From: a virus
Virus record (IMG/VR): IMGVR_UViG_3300025655_000326
Span: 1 to 22,205 of that record
DNA length: 22,205 nt
Reading direction: 5' to 3' (one strand)
Positions 1 to 6,259 of this stretch are shown here, piece by piece. The notes under the pieces are model-generated. The model ran no database searches. It was not told the DNA's origin and saw only the letters and a list, made by a program, of their open reading frames with translations. The position numbers and the translations under genes were made by a program. Position 1 is the first letter of the stretch; every line of letters starts with the position of its first letter.

Positions 1-46
1 CATATATCAAAAGTATGTAGTGAACCTATATAGAAGTCTTTTCTAT

Positions 47-214
47 TCATTTGCTCATCCTAATTCTAATAAGTTCTTCTTCTACTCCCTTGTTATATCC
101 TTCTCTGAATCCAATTTCATACTCATCTGCTCGTACCCTGCGGATTAAACCGCATAGAGAGCAGTTAGTCATAGTAGGATCTGCTTTGTTCATACAATAC
201 TTGTCGTGCTTCAT
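47..214 (-). CDS. Small Cys-containing phage protein, HDxxC / CxxC type
   Basis: 55-residue protein, no assigned function. Near the N-terminus it has HDKYC, then DP, then a CSLC pair followed by a basic helix and the pattern GFREGYNKG, which suggests a small zinc-binding knob. It is a paralogue-like match to the gene at 1001-1321 (HDEFC, DP, CSIC, RxDE). A longer reading from a TTG at 229 is possible, but the ATG at 214 is preferred: it overlaps the upstream TAA as TAATG and has GGGAGAG five bases before it. It is translationally coupled to the 214-435 gene. Function is unknown; coding status is fairly sure from spacing and paralogy. Confidence 0.75.
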   Translation of the reverse strand: MKHDKYCMNKADPTMTNCSLCGLIRRVRADEYEIGFREGYNKGVEEELIRIRMSK

Positions 215-435
215 TACTCTCCCTTCCAATAAGGATGATCTTTCTTACATTCAACACATAGTGAAGCAGTTGTTCCTCCTACACCACAAAGAGTGCATTT
301 ATTTGTATAGTGCTTTTCTGCATCTGAATACCCTGCCAAATACCCTTGTGCATATGCGGCCTCTATTTCACGATTAGGGGCAACGCTAGTTGCAGGATAT
401 TCGTGTTCTGTGCCGCAGGACCAACATCTAAACAT
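214..435 (-). CDS. Small protein with three CxxC-type knuckles
   Basis: 73 residues. Three cysteine pairs are visible: CWSC at residues 4-7, CTLC around 47-50 and CVEC around 61-64. The last two pairs could form one zinc ribbon, and the first may join with another ligand. The middle holds AYAQGYLAGY, a Gly/Tyr helix pattern also seen in neighbouring small genes. The start ATG has AGGA seven bases upstream and overlaps the end of the 428-634 gene by 8 bases, so the genes form one leftward operon. No function can be assigned; DNA, RNA or protein binding through zinc is a guess. Confidence 0.75.
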   Translation of the reverse strand: MFRCWSCGTEHEYPATSVAPNREIEAAYAQGYLAGYSDAEKHYTNKCTLCGVGGTTASLCVECKKDHPYWKGE

Positions 436-634
436 TAATTGTTCCTCTATTTTCGCGCCGAACTAAAAGAGTTAATTCGTGGCAATGATTGCATTGGCAA
501 TAACTATATATTTCCTTAGCAATCTCATCTCGCCAATACCCCTCAGACTGATTTCGAACTGCTTGCTCAAAGTTATCCACAAGCATTCGTGCCTGTACGT
601 CTACATAGGGATTACGAAAGATATTAAATCTCAC
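428..634 (-). CDS. Hypothetical protein with C-terminal CxCxxC motif
   Basis: 68 residues, GTG start overlapping the upstream gene by 11 bases. AAGGA lies about nine bases before the GTG. The N-terminal half is predicted helical; the C-terminal half carries CQCNHCHE (around residues 46-53), a possible metal site. It belongs to the same run of overlapping small genes. No family recognised. Confidence 0.65.
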   Translation of the reverse strand: MRFNIFRNPYVDVQARMLVDNFEQAVRNQSEGYWRDEIAKEIYSYCQCNHCHELTLLVRRENRGTINV

Positions 635-848
635 CGATAAAGTCCTTTTCTGTTAGTGTGGGTTTGCTAAAAGCAATAGACATATACTGGAATGATTCAT
701 GTAGTTCTCTTATGTCTACCCCCACACATCCTACAGGATTCTTTGTACGACTAACAGGCTTTCCATCATTGTCATAATAGACTTCATAGACTCCATATTC
801 AGACTCATCCTCGTAGTCTAGTCGTACTACTCTATAATTCCAAGTCAC
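624..848 (-). CDS. Conserved small protein of the WNYRV...YEVYYDxDGKP type
   Basis: 74 residues from a GTG that overlaps the upstream stop as GTGA. The sequence WNYRVV, then YEVYYDNDGKP, then a C-terminal stretch with a Leu-rich helix and a Pro-Thr end fits a short protein family I recall from bacteria and phages, whose function is unknown. It probably folds as a small beta-sheet plus one helix. It is coupled to the 38-residue gene before it, and both would be read from the promoter at 968-996. Confidence 0.75.
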   Translation of the reverse strand: MTWNYRVVRLDYEDESEYGVYEVYYDNDGKPVSRTKNPVGCVGVDIRELHESFQYMSIAFSKPTLTEKDFIGEI

Positions 849-961
849 TTTGTCATCCTTACTGATAATGGCAGTTTATGTTCTTTACAGGTATATTCTT
901 TATAGTCAAGATCTATCCATATCCATGTGGCTACCCTGCCACAATAGCAATGGAAGTTCAT
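845..961 (-). CDS. Cys-containing microprotein (38 aa), probably leaderless
   Basis: Short reading frame of 38 residues beginning MNFHCYCGRV and containing a second cysteine in YTCKEH; CxC plus C-x2-H could bind one zinc. It ends in an ATGACAAAGTGA arrangement whose last four bases are the GTG start of the next gene. No ribosome-binding site precedes the ATG. Instead a TATACT -10 box ends exactly six bases upstream, so the mRNA is predicted to start on the ATG itself. It fills what would otherwise be a 150-base gap. Function unknown. Confidence 0.7.
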   Translation of the reverse strand: MNFHCYCGRVATWIWIDLDYKEYTCKEHKLPLSVRMTK

Positions 962-967
962 AAGATC

Positions 968-996
968 AGTATACTAGCATAGCCCTATAATTACAA
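968..996 (-). promoter_or_regulatory. Sigma70-type promoter, leaderless start
   Basis: Read on the minus strand: TTGTAA at 991-996, 17 bases, TATACT at 968-973, then six bases and the ATG at 961. The -10 matches consensus at five of six positions and the -35 at four of six. The spacing places transcription start at or within a base of the ATG. Confidence 0.7.
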
Positions 997-1000
997 GTCA

Positions 1001-1321
1001 CTACTTTCCTCCCAAAAACCTATACAAATCATAAAGAGCATTTACTTCCTGCATATTAAGAGTAGCCATCTTGTCTTTAATGTAATTACCTACAATATCG
1101 GGTGACATTTGGGTTTTAGGAGTATCAACTTTGGATGGTTTTTCCTTTTTCCCTGCATCGAATCCACGAGCATAGGCTTCTTCTGTGATGGACTCACGAT
1201 CCATCTCTTCATCACCGCTGAACTTGTCTTGTTCGTCTCTGCGAGCCATCTTTAAAAGAATACAGATTGAGCAATCCTTTAATTCTGGATCTGGATTAGG
1301 GCAAAATTCATCATGCATCAT
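1001..1321 (-). CDS. Small Cys-containing phage protein, HDxxC / CxxC type (longer paralogue)
   Basis: About 106 residues. It starts MMHDEFC, then has a DP pair, CSIC and a basic RRDE segment like the protein at 47-214, followed by AYARGFDAGKK and a C-terminal helical extension. These features resemble small actinophage proteins with HDxxC, CxxC, RxDE and a GY/GF-xxG helix; function is unknown. Start choice: ATGs at 1336, 1327, 1321 and 1318 are all in frame. I choose 1321 because GGA lies six bases upstream and it aligns with the paralogue. It overlaps the end of the hidden gene at 1311-1478. Confidence 0.75.
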   Translation of the reverse strand: MMHDEFCPNPDPELKDCSICILLKMARRDEQDKFSGDEEMDRESITEEAYARGFDAGKKEKPSKVDTPKTQMSPDIVGNYIKDKMATLNMQEVNALYDLYRFLGGK

Positions 1322-1478
1322 TTTCATTCCAATCATTCACTAAAGTCCATATTTTATGGACAAGTTCTTCTTTGCTGTCGGCAACACCTATGTATTCGCC
1401 AACCTCATACGACCAAAGCCCAAGTAGTTCGTCAAACGTGATAGCAATGGGGGTGTATTCGTTTCCTCGTTCTTCCAA
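1311..1478 (-). CDS. Hidden overlapping small gene (55 aa)
   Basis: A third minus frame is open from a TTG at 1478 to TGA at 1311. It encodes an acidic, amphipathic protein beginning MEERGNEYTPIAITF and ending VNDWNENDA. GAGGA sits seven bases before the TTG. Its composition looks like a normal globular small protein, and it fills the gap between the 1388-1855 and 1001-1321 genes. The oddity is that its first 91 bases overlap the 3' end of the HNH-like gene in another phase. Either this is a true out-of-phase overlap, or the HNH frame was extended by a recent stop loss or frameshift. Confidence 0.55.
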   Translation of the reverse strand: MEERGNEYTPIAITFDELLGLWSYEVGEYIGVADSKEELVHKIWTLVNDWNENDA

Positions 1479-1855
1479 CTGCTGTTCCTCGCTTCATCTA
1501 GGAGACCCTCTAAGCGTTCTCTAAAATCCTCCTCACCATACGCTCCCCTACCTCTATTAGCAAAGCGAGAGGCTATCACAACGTTGTTTTGGACATATCC
1601 TAGAGCATTGTCAAGCCTTTCTACGCTTGGAGCAAATGGAGAATCCTTAATTTCTAAATCTTCAAGGTTCATTTTAATTCCAAGCCAATAGCAACGTCCT
1701 TGCTGTTGTGCATAGATGTCTTTTATTTCTTCTAGAGTTATGGTGAGTTCGCGCTTACTTTCGCTACTTCCTTTGTGTACTCTGCCTCCCCCTGCACCAT
1801 ATCGTGCAGAGAGTTTAACATTTGCCCAAAGAATTTTCCAATACTTTTCTTCCAT
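1388..1855 (-). CDS. HNH-like endonuclease
   Basis: 155 residues. An N-terminal basic part with a Gly-rich turn is followed by EIKDIYAQQQGRCYW (around 43-57) and then PSVERLDNALGYVQNNVV (76-93), ending in ASRFANRGRG. This order (G-x-C-x-W, then PSxxRxDxxxGYxxxNV) is the layout of phage HNH and endonuclease VII-like proteins with a beta-beta-alpha metal fold. The classical first histidine is not obvious, so catalysis is uncertain. The last 30 residues, rich in Asn, Thr and Leu, overlap another reading frame and look less like a conserved domain. Such enzymes may act in mobility, recombination or packaging. Confidence 0.7.
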   Translation of the reverse strand: MEEKYWKILWANVKLSARYGAGGGRVHKGSSESKRELTITLEEIKDIYAQQQGRCYWLGIKMNLEDLEIKDSPFAPSVERLDNALGYVQNNVVIASRFANRGRGAYGEEDFRERLEGLLDEARNSSWKNEETNTPPLLSRLTNYLGFGRMRLANT

Positions 1856-1861
1856 TTTAGT

Positions 1862-2134
1862 TTAATTTTCCACGACAAAGCCAATGTTGCTGGCGGCGAT
1901 CTGATCAACTATCTTAGACTCTCTAAAATTTGAAACGATAGTCCTCAGTTGATCAATTGTTTCATTAGAAAGGATGTAATTCCCACTGCTTACGGCAAAC
2001 AGTCTGGTAATGTCATCATAATTAAACAATAGTACAAAGTCACAGTCTAGGCGAAATTCGCTAGGGATGTGGGTAAAATAACTTTCTTCTGAGTTAAACT
2101 CAAAATCTTCTACTGATGTTTCCATATTACTCAT
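1862..2134 (-). CDS. Hypothetical acidic protein
   Basis: 90 residues starting MSNMETS. A longer frame exists, but the start at 2134 has GGAGG five bases upstream, a strong ribosome site, so the extra four residues are rejected. The protein is acidic, with a predicted mixed alpha/beta pattern (FVLLFNYDDITRLFAV, then a helix). No family recognised. It lies 36 bases after the ABC-GNAT fusion gene and is probably cotranscribed with it. Confidence 0.65.
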   Translation of the reverse strand: MSNMETSVEDFEFNSEESYFTHIPSEFRLDCDFVLLFNYDDITRLFAVSSGNYILSNETIDQLRTIVSNFRESKIVDQIAASNIGFVVEN

Positions 2135-2170
2135 TAGTACCTCCATATTTAAATTGCTACTTACATTCTA

Positions 2171-3238
2171 TCATTTACCGATATATTCATGCGAGAAAGT
2201 CCATCTATCTGGATTAATTTCCCACCTTGTATTGCCTGCTCCATCTTTACGCTTCATATGATTCTTGCTAGTAGGCTTCCAAAGAGGGCTGCTATCCCTG
2301 TACCCCCCGAGCCTAGGATGAGCAGTCTTGGCAAAATAACGCTTTCCATTATCAACATAGTGCTGTGCTACCGCCTCACTGATTTTTGGACCGAAGCCGA
2401 ATCCCTGATAGTCAGGATGTACGACAAGACGATGACCCCTATAAGCATTTTTATAATTACCGTTCGGGGCGGTAATTGCAGAATTAAACGCAACTAACTG
2501 TCCTTCCCAGATCCCAACATAACAATGTGCTGATCTGTTGATCTTTCCTGTGAGGTAGTGGTATGGAGCAAAGTAGTCCCAAAGGGAGTAGTCGCACGAA
2601 TGAATTGTGAGATCCAGTTTAGGTCGGTGAAGCCACCTCCCGTTAGTCCATGTTCCCTTATCAGTATCTATTACCCAATCAGGTTCTAGAAACGGAAGAA
2701 TGTCACGATGAACAGTAGCCACCACAACATTATGTATATTGTTCTTGCGTACATAACGGGCCATCGCCGTAGAAGCAGCACAGGCCACATTCCTATCCAC
2801 AACACTAGTAAATTCATCGATAACGGCATTATCTTTTATGCTCCTTGCTAAATCAGCCCTAAACTGCTGACCATTGCTAAGAACCTGATATGGCTTTACC
2901 CACTCAGGAACACTCATCAGTCCTGCTGCTGCAAGACGCTCGCTTGCTTCCTCTGCGGTGTCAAAGTGCGAGGCAATAGATGAAAACTCTTTCCACACAT
3001 GCTTCTCTGGAGAGCCAAACTCCTTCAATAGAGTAGACTTTCCAGTGCCACTTGCACCAACGATAACCCCAATGCCCCATTGCAAAGGTAGGTCTGCTGG
3101 AATTTCATATGGGTAAAACTTTTCTGTTCCATCAGATTCATAATCAAAAGGGTTAATCAGAGTAGCAGTGATGCTGTCCATCTCAACCTGACTTACCTTT
3201 GGGATATCTTTGCGCTTAAGCGTATTCCACTGTGACAC
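2171..3238 (-). CDS. ABC-type ATPase fused to a GNAT-like acetyltransferase domain
   Basis: 355 residues. The N-terminal half is a soluble ABC ATPase: Walker A GASGTGKS at 61-68, signature LSNGQ at 120-124, Walker B AVIDEF at 138-143 and H-loop histidine near 177. There are no membrane segments. The C-terminal half (about 205-345) resembles GNAT acetyltransferases: a beta strand YVGIWEGQLVAF, then RLVVHPDYQGFGFGPKI at 270-286, the place of the acetyl-CoA loop (Q-x-x-G-x-G/A type). This architecture matches the rare class described as an ABC-type ATPase fused to a predicted acetyltransferase (COG2401). GTG start with AAGGAG five bases before it; own consensus promoter. Substrate unknown; an ATP-dependent modifying enzyme or defence-related role are possibilities. 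Confidence 0.85.
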   Translation of the reverse strand: MSQWNTLKRKDIPKVSQVEMDSITATLINPFDYESDGTEKFYPYEIPADLPLQWGIGVIVGASGTGKSTLLKEFGSPEKHVWKEFSSIASHFDTAEEASERLAAAGLMSVPEWVKPYQVLSNGQQFRADLARSIKDNAVIDEFTSVVDRNVACAASTAMARYVRKNNIHNVVVATVHRDILPFLEPDWVIDTDKGTWTNGRWLHRPKLDLTIHSCDYSLWDYFAPYHYLTGKINRSAHCYVGIWEGQLVAFNSAITAPNGNYKNAYRGHRLVVHPDYQGFGFGPKISEAVAQHYVDNGKRYFAKTAHPRLGGYRDSSPLWKPTSKNHMKRKDGAGNTRWEINPDRWTFSHEYIGK

Positions 3239-3286
3239 AAGTTCTCCTTAATAGACTGCGGGGGCAGGACTTTTACCTACCTCGCA

Positions 3287-3315
3287 ATCATACTACTTAT
3301 TGCTGTCCTTGTCAA
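3287..3315 (-). promoter_or_regulatory. Consensus sigma70-type promoter for the ABC-GNAT gene
   Basis: Minus strand: TTGACA at 3310-3315, exactly 17 bases, TATGAT at 3287-3292. Expected transcription start is near 3280, giving a leader of about 40 bases that ends in AAGGAG before the GTG at 3238. Confidence 0.8.
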
Positions 3316-3327
3316 GAGCCGATAGCA

Positions 3328-3507
3328 TTACTTACCCTTTGAGTCATTAGAATAAAATCCAGAACCCTTGAAAGTAATTCCAGTTGGATAAAATACTTTT
3401 TGCATATCTCCCCCGCACTCACAACTATCAGAGTACTTATCATTGAATCCGTGAACTACATCTTCTGTCTTAGAACACTTAATACATTTATAGGAGTATG
3501 TAGGCAT
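3328..3507 (-). CDS. FmdB-type zinc ribbon protein
   Basis: 59 residues from MPTYSYKC. The pattern MPTYxYxCxxC, then a CECGG pair, then a C-terminal FKGSGFYSND segment is the FmdB / CxxC_CxxC_SSSS regulatory-type zinc ribbon family. Zinc is expected at the two cysteine pairs (CIKC and CEC). These proteins are widespread in Actinobacteria and their phages, with no settled function. The start at 3507 is chosen over the ATG at 3513 because it overlaps the upstream TAA as TAATG, has AGGA seven bases before it and matches the family N-terminus. Confidence 0.85.
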   Translation of the reverse strand: MPTYSYKCIKCSKTEDVVHGFNDKYSDSCECGGDMQKVFYPTGITFKGSGFYSNDSKGK

Positions 3508-3677
3508 TACCATATCCTAACAATGGTACAACATGGATCTTCTCCAGCATCCCACATGGCATCTTCTTCTGCGGTTATTGGGGTTATATCGTGTGTCTCG
3601 CAAACAATACCGCTACACCATCCCATATCGATTCCATAGTTTAGCCAATCAACAAAGTCCATGCCTAAATCTTCCAT
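3507..3677 (-). CDS. Small conserved protein of the GWCSxxxCxTHD...DPC type (56 aa)
   Basis: 56-residue frame starting MEDLGMDF. It contains GWCSGIVCETHD in the middle and GEDPCCTIVRIW at the end. I recall this arrangement (WCS-x3-C-x-THD, then acidic region, DPC and VRxW) from short proteins of actinobacteria and their phages with no known function. Two Cys and one His near the centre plus a CC pair near the end could coordinate a metal. The start overlaps the preceding microgene as TGATG and the stop overlaps the FmdB start as TAATG, so it is translationally coupled on both sides. Confidence 0.75.
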   Translation of the reverse strand: MEDLGMDFVDWLNYGIDMGWCSGIVCETHDITPITAEEDAMWDAGEDPCCTIVRIW

Positions 3678-3742
3678 CAGTCATCGTCCTCATCAATATT
3701 TTCAATGCCATGCATGAGGTACAAGTCTTTAATCTTTCCCAT
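3677..3742 (-). CDS. Possible microgene (21 aa)
   Basis: A 21-residue frame, MGKIKDLYLMHGI followed by an acidic tail. Its ATG overlaps the upstream TAA (TAATG), its TGA overlaps the next ATG (TGATG), and a run of six G lies about eight bases before the start. The tight coupling on both sides argues for translation. It could instead be a coupling leader for the gene downstream. Function unknown. Confidence 0.5.
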   Translation of the reverse strand: MGKIKDLYLMHGIENIDEDDD

Positions 3743-4131
3743 TACAGATACCCCCCGCGCTTCCACTCTGAATACTCCAGAGCATCCTTAGGGTAAAGAG
3801 GGTCTTCCTTCTCAATATTAGGACTAATCTCTTCATCTATTGGCAACACATGGGCGTGCTCTGAAGAGGTAGATGCGCTTGCCCAAGAGTAAGAAACGTT
3901 CTTAGATAGGTTGGTGCTTTGCATCATTGCATTCTTTAGTTCCTTCTTGACCCCATACTCCTTATTGATAGCCCACTCCATAGCAGCGCCAATTGTTTCA
4001 GCGGTAGAAGTAAAGGCAGCAACAATATCTGCTGGGTGACTCTTCATACCCTTTTTAAAATAATTCTGATCATCAAGAGCATCCACAATCATTGCAGCAA
4101 ACTCTTCTGTTGTCATATAAAGATTACTCAT
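3742..4131 (-). CDS. Hypothetical protein, helical N-terminus
   Basis: 129 residues from MSNLYMTTEEF. The first two thirds are predicted helical (EEFAAMIVDALDDQNYF, then IVAAFTSTAETIGAAMEWAI); a Ser/Ala-rich linker follows, then an acidic tail ending KRGGYL. A longer start at 4143 is rejected because GGAGG lies five bases before the ATG at 4131 and that ATG forms an ATGA overlap with the upstream stop. No family recognised. It is the second gene behind the consensus promoter at 4417-4446. Confidence 0.65.
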   Translation of the reverse strand: MSNLYMTTEEFAAMIVDALDDQNYFKKGMKSHPADIVAAFTSTAETIGAAMEWAINKEYGVKKELKNAMMQSTNLSKNVSYSWASASTSSEHAHVLPIDEEISPNIEKEDPLYPKDALEYSEWKRGGYL

Positions 4132-4376
4132 TGTTTCCTCCATGGTCTTGGATCGTCGCTATTTGCAGCGGAACTGTTTTCTTCTTTTGTTATTTGTGTT
4201 TTTTGTAATTTAGAAAGTGTGTGACATGTGCATCCACATTTTCCATGATTAAATTGATACTTGCATCCTTCATGATCTTCTGTCATACACCATCCAGATG
4301 GGTGCTCTAGTTGCCTTTCAGGTGTATGTGGGTAAGCAAGGTAGTCTGATTCTTTACGACTATTTCTTCTTGCCAT
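4128..4376 (-). CDS. Small Cys/His-rich protein
   Basis: 82 residues with a basic N-terminus (MARRNSRKE) and a central cluster: WCMTEDHEGC, then CGCTCH. Together these give about five cysteines and two histidines, likely a zinc site. The C-terminus is low-complexity and polar. GGGAG lies five bases before the start. It is the first gene after the promoter at 4417-4446 and overlaps the next gene as ATGA. I do not recognise a named family; similar CxCxxH ends occur in small actinophage proteins. Confidence 0.7.
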   Translation of the reverse strand: MARRNSRKESDYLAYPHTPERQLEHPSGWCMTEDHEGCKYQFNHGKCGCTCHTLSKLQKTQITKEENSSAANSDDPRPWRKQ

Positions 4377-4416
4377 CTTTACTCCCGTATCTCAGTGCGC
4401 CAGTTTCCGTATGAAC

Positions 4417-4446
4417 ATTATATCGGAATAATGCTATTGTTGTCAA
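4417..4446 (-). promoter_or_regulatory. Perfect-consensus sigma70-type promoter abutting tRNA-Asn
   Basis: Minus strand: TTGACA at 4441-4446, 18 bases, TATAAT at 4417-4422. The -35 box starts at the base directly after the CCA end of the tRNA-Asn gene. It would start transcription near 4410 for the small-gene operon beginning at 4376. Confidence 0.8.
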
Positions 4447-4521
4447 TGGCTGGTCTGGTAGGATTCGAACCTACAACCCATCGGTTAACAGCCGATTGCG
4501 CTGCCGTTGCGCCACAGACCA
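4447..4521 (-). tRNA. tRNA-Asn(GTT), CCA encoded
   Basis: Acceptor arms TGGTCTG and CAGACCA pair fully. The anticodon loop is CTGTTAA (anticodon GTT) and the T-loop has GGTTCGAATCC. The discriminator is G, followed by an encoded CCA at 4447-4449. It lies between the halogenase gene and the promoter at 4417-4446, probably cotranscribed with the halogenase. Confidence 0.95.
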
Positions 4522-4539
4522 CTGAGTAAAAATTATACC

Positions 4540-6000
4540 CTATACAAAAATTTCTCTAATCATTTTTATGTGTGACTTATGAGTAATTGTTGCAATACTT
4601 TCTTCAAATCTTTTTTGATTTAACGATAGTTCATCTGCGGCAGACTTAACTATTGCAGACTGCATCATGAATTCCTTTCTAATTGATGATCTATCAAATA
4701 AATCTAATCCCTCTAAGACTAGCGTATAATTGCTTGCACTAAACAAAACATAGTCAGATTCCCCAAAGAAGTCCTCGCTGATTGGCAAATGGTGCTTCCA
4801 ACGCTTTAATCTTTTTGAAAGAGAATCTGGCAAAGGCATTTCTGCAACATCTCTCCAAAACTGTGTATCTCTTCTTGGAGTTACATAGTGTAAACAAATA
4901 AAGTCACGAATGTTTTCCATTATGTTAGCAAAACTTTGGTTATATGACTCAATAGATGTTTCATCATAGTTAGAAAGTCTATGCGAAAGCAAAAATGCTT
5001 GCTGAATTGTAGTTCCAATAGATGTTGCTTCAAGTGGCTCTACAAAAGCAGCCGATAATCCAACGGCAAAGCAATTCTTTATCCAACTATTCTCAAGATA
5101 TCCAGGATCAAAGGAAAAAGTTTTTCCTATTGTAATTTCTCTTCCAAGATAGTCTTCTACTTCCTTCTTTGCCTCATCTTCTCCAATATAGTTTTTGTCG
5201 TAGATATATCCATTTCCTACATGATCCCAAGTTGGAAGTCTAAACATCCATCCATAGTCCATGCCTCTTGCTAAAGTTGTTATTGAAAAGTTTTCTTCAT
5301 CCTCATGCTCTGTTTGAAAGGTTATGGCAGAATTCATCTTCATGTATTCTCCAAAAGACTTCCACTTAGCACCAACCCTACCAATCAACATCCTTTTGAA
5401 TCCTGTGGCATCTACATAAAAATCATACCTGTAATCTTTTTGCTTACCCTTTACACGACCTATCTGACCACCTTCTTTTAATATAACATCAGTGATCTCA
5501 TCATCATAAATATTAATACCCATCTGTTCTGCCACAACAGAAAGATAATCGTTCATCATGTGTGTGTTAAAGTGGAACTGATTTGTATTCCATTCCTCCC
5601 TTTGATTTACAAACCATCTATTTACCCTGTTTTCCCAGTTTAATTCAGCACAAAGTTTTCTGTGGTTGTTTGAAGAAATCTCTTTCCCATAAAGGTATGG
5701 ATATTGACCAGCAAGTTCATCATATTCCTTGCCAACGCTATGAATGTAGGATCTTTCTGGGTTCCAGTTCTCAAACTTGATGCCAATTTTAAGAGTGGCA
5801 TTGGTATTACGAATAAAGTGATACTGATCTAGACCAATAGTTTTTAGGAATGTAGCAAAATGCTCTGTAGAGCCCTCACCCACACCAACAATTCCAATAT
5901 CCTTTGATCTAACAACATCCACTTCAACATCTAGTTTGCGTTTTAGAATCAATGCTGTTACTAATCCAGCCGTTCCGCCGCCTACTACTAAAACCTTCAT
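4540..6000 (-). CDS. Flavin-dependent tryptophan-halogenase-like enzyme
   Basis: 486 residues, close to the usual 500-540 of PF04820 enzymes. The FAD-binding GGGTAG is at 7-12 and GVGEGST at 39-45. ATLKIGIKFENW (68-79) is the region of the catalytic lysine, probably K71 by motif position. YVDATGF at 195-201 is the second FAD motif. GWMFRLP at 250-256 stands where the family signature WxWxIP lies, with two aromatic changes. FVEPLEATSIG at 319-329 holds the glutamate-containing active-site stretch. Family members use FADH2, oxygen and halide to make HOX, which is passed to lysine and then to an aromatic substrate. The altered WxWxIP means substrate and even halogenation need testing. A marine viral halogenase, VirX1, is a known precedent. 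AGGA lies six bases before the ATG. Confidence 0.9.
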   Translation of the reverse strand: MKVLVVGGGTAGLVTALILKRKLDVEVDVVRSKDIGIVGVGEGSTEHFATFLKTIGLDQYHFIRNTNATLKIGIKFENWNPERSYIHSVGKEYDELAGQYPYLYGKEISSNNHRKLCAELNWENRVNRWFVNQREEWNTNQFHFNTHMMNDYLSVVAEQMGINIYDDEITDVILKEGGQIGRVKGKQKDYRYDFYVDATGFKRMLIGRVGAKWKSFGEYMKMNSAITFQTEHEDEENFSITTLARGMDYGWMFRLPTWDHVGNGYIYDKNYIGEDEAKKEVEDYLGREITIGKTFSFDPGYLENSWIKNCFAVGLSAAFVEPLEATSIGTTIQQAFLLSHRLSNYDETSIESYNQSFANIMENIRDFICLHYVTPRRDTQFWRDVAEMPLPDSLSKRLKRWKHHLPISEDFFGESDYVLFSASNYTLVLEGLDLFDRSSIRKEFMMQSAIVKSAADELSLNQKRFEESIATITHKSHIKMIREIFV

Positions 6001-6020
6001 AACTTTTCCTATCTACTATG

Positions 6021-6101
6021 TACCCAAGAAGGGATTCGAACCCTCACGCCTTGCGGCATTCGATTTTGAGTCGAACGTGTCTGCCATTCCACCACTCGGG
6101 C
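6021..6101 (-). tRNA. tRNA-Leu(CAA)
   Basis: Acceptor GCCCGAG pairs with CTTGGGT. The anticodon loop CTCAAAA gives anticodon CAA, reading UUG. A long variable arm marks a class II tRNA. The discriminator is A; no CCA is encoded. It is the last of three tRNAs in tandem, 20 bases before the halogenase start. Confidence 0.95.
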
Positions 6102-6105
6102 AATG

Positions 6106-6177
6106 CTCCCCACCAAGGATTCGAACCTCAACTCTGTGGACCAGAACCACATGTCCTGCCAATTAGACGAATGGGGA
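6106..6177 (-). tRNA. tRNA-Gln(CTG)
   Basis: Acceptor TCCCCAT pairs with GTGGGGA. The anticodon stem is TGTGG/CCACA with loop TTCTGGT, so the anticodon is CTG. The T-loop is GGTTCGAATCC. The discriminator is G and no CCA is encoded. It sits four bases from tRNA-Leu and ten from tRNA-Thr. Confidence 0.95.
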
Positions 6178-6187
6178 TTGATTTTCG

Positions 6188-6259
6188 AGCCCAATATCCG
6201 ATTTGAACGGATGACATCTTCATTACAAGTGAAGCACTCTACCACTGAGTTAATCGGGC
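6188..6259 (-). tRNA. tRNA-Thr(TGT)
   Basis: Acceptor GCCCGAT pairs with ATTGGGC. The anticodon stem is CTTCA/TGAAG with loop CTTGTAA, so the anticodon is TGT, reading ACA. The T-loop is CGTTCAAATCG. No CCA is encoded. It follows the DUF7455-like gene by 11 bases, and the three tRNAs are probably processed from that operon transcript. Confidence 0.95.

Noticed and set aside
1-46. Hairpin or gene start at the left edge
   Set aside because: Only a 5-bp stem (TAGAA/TTCTA) and an ATG at the first bases are seen; too little sequence to support either.
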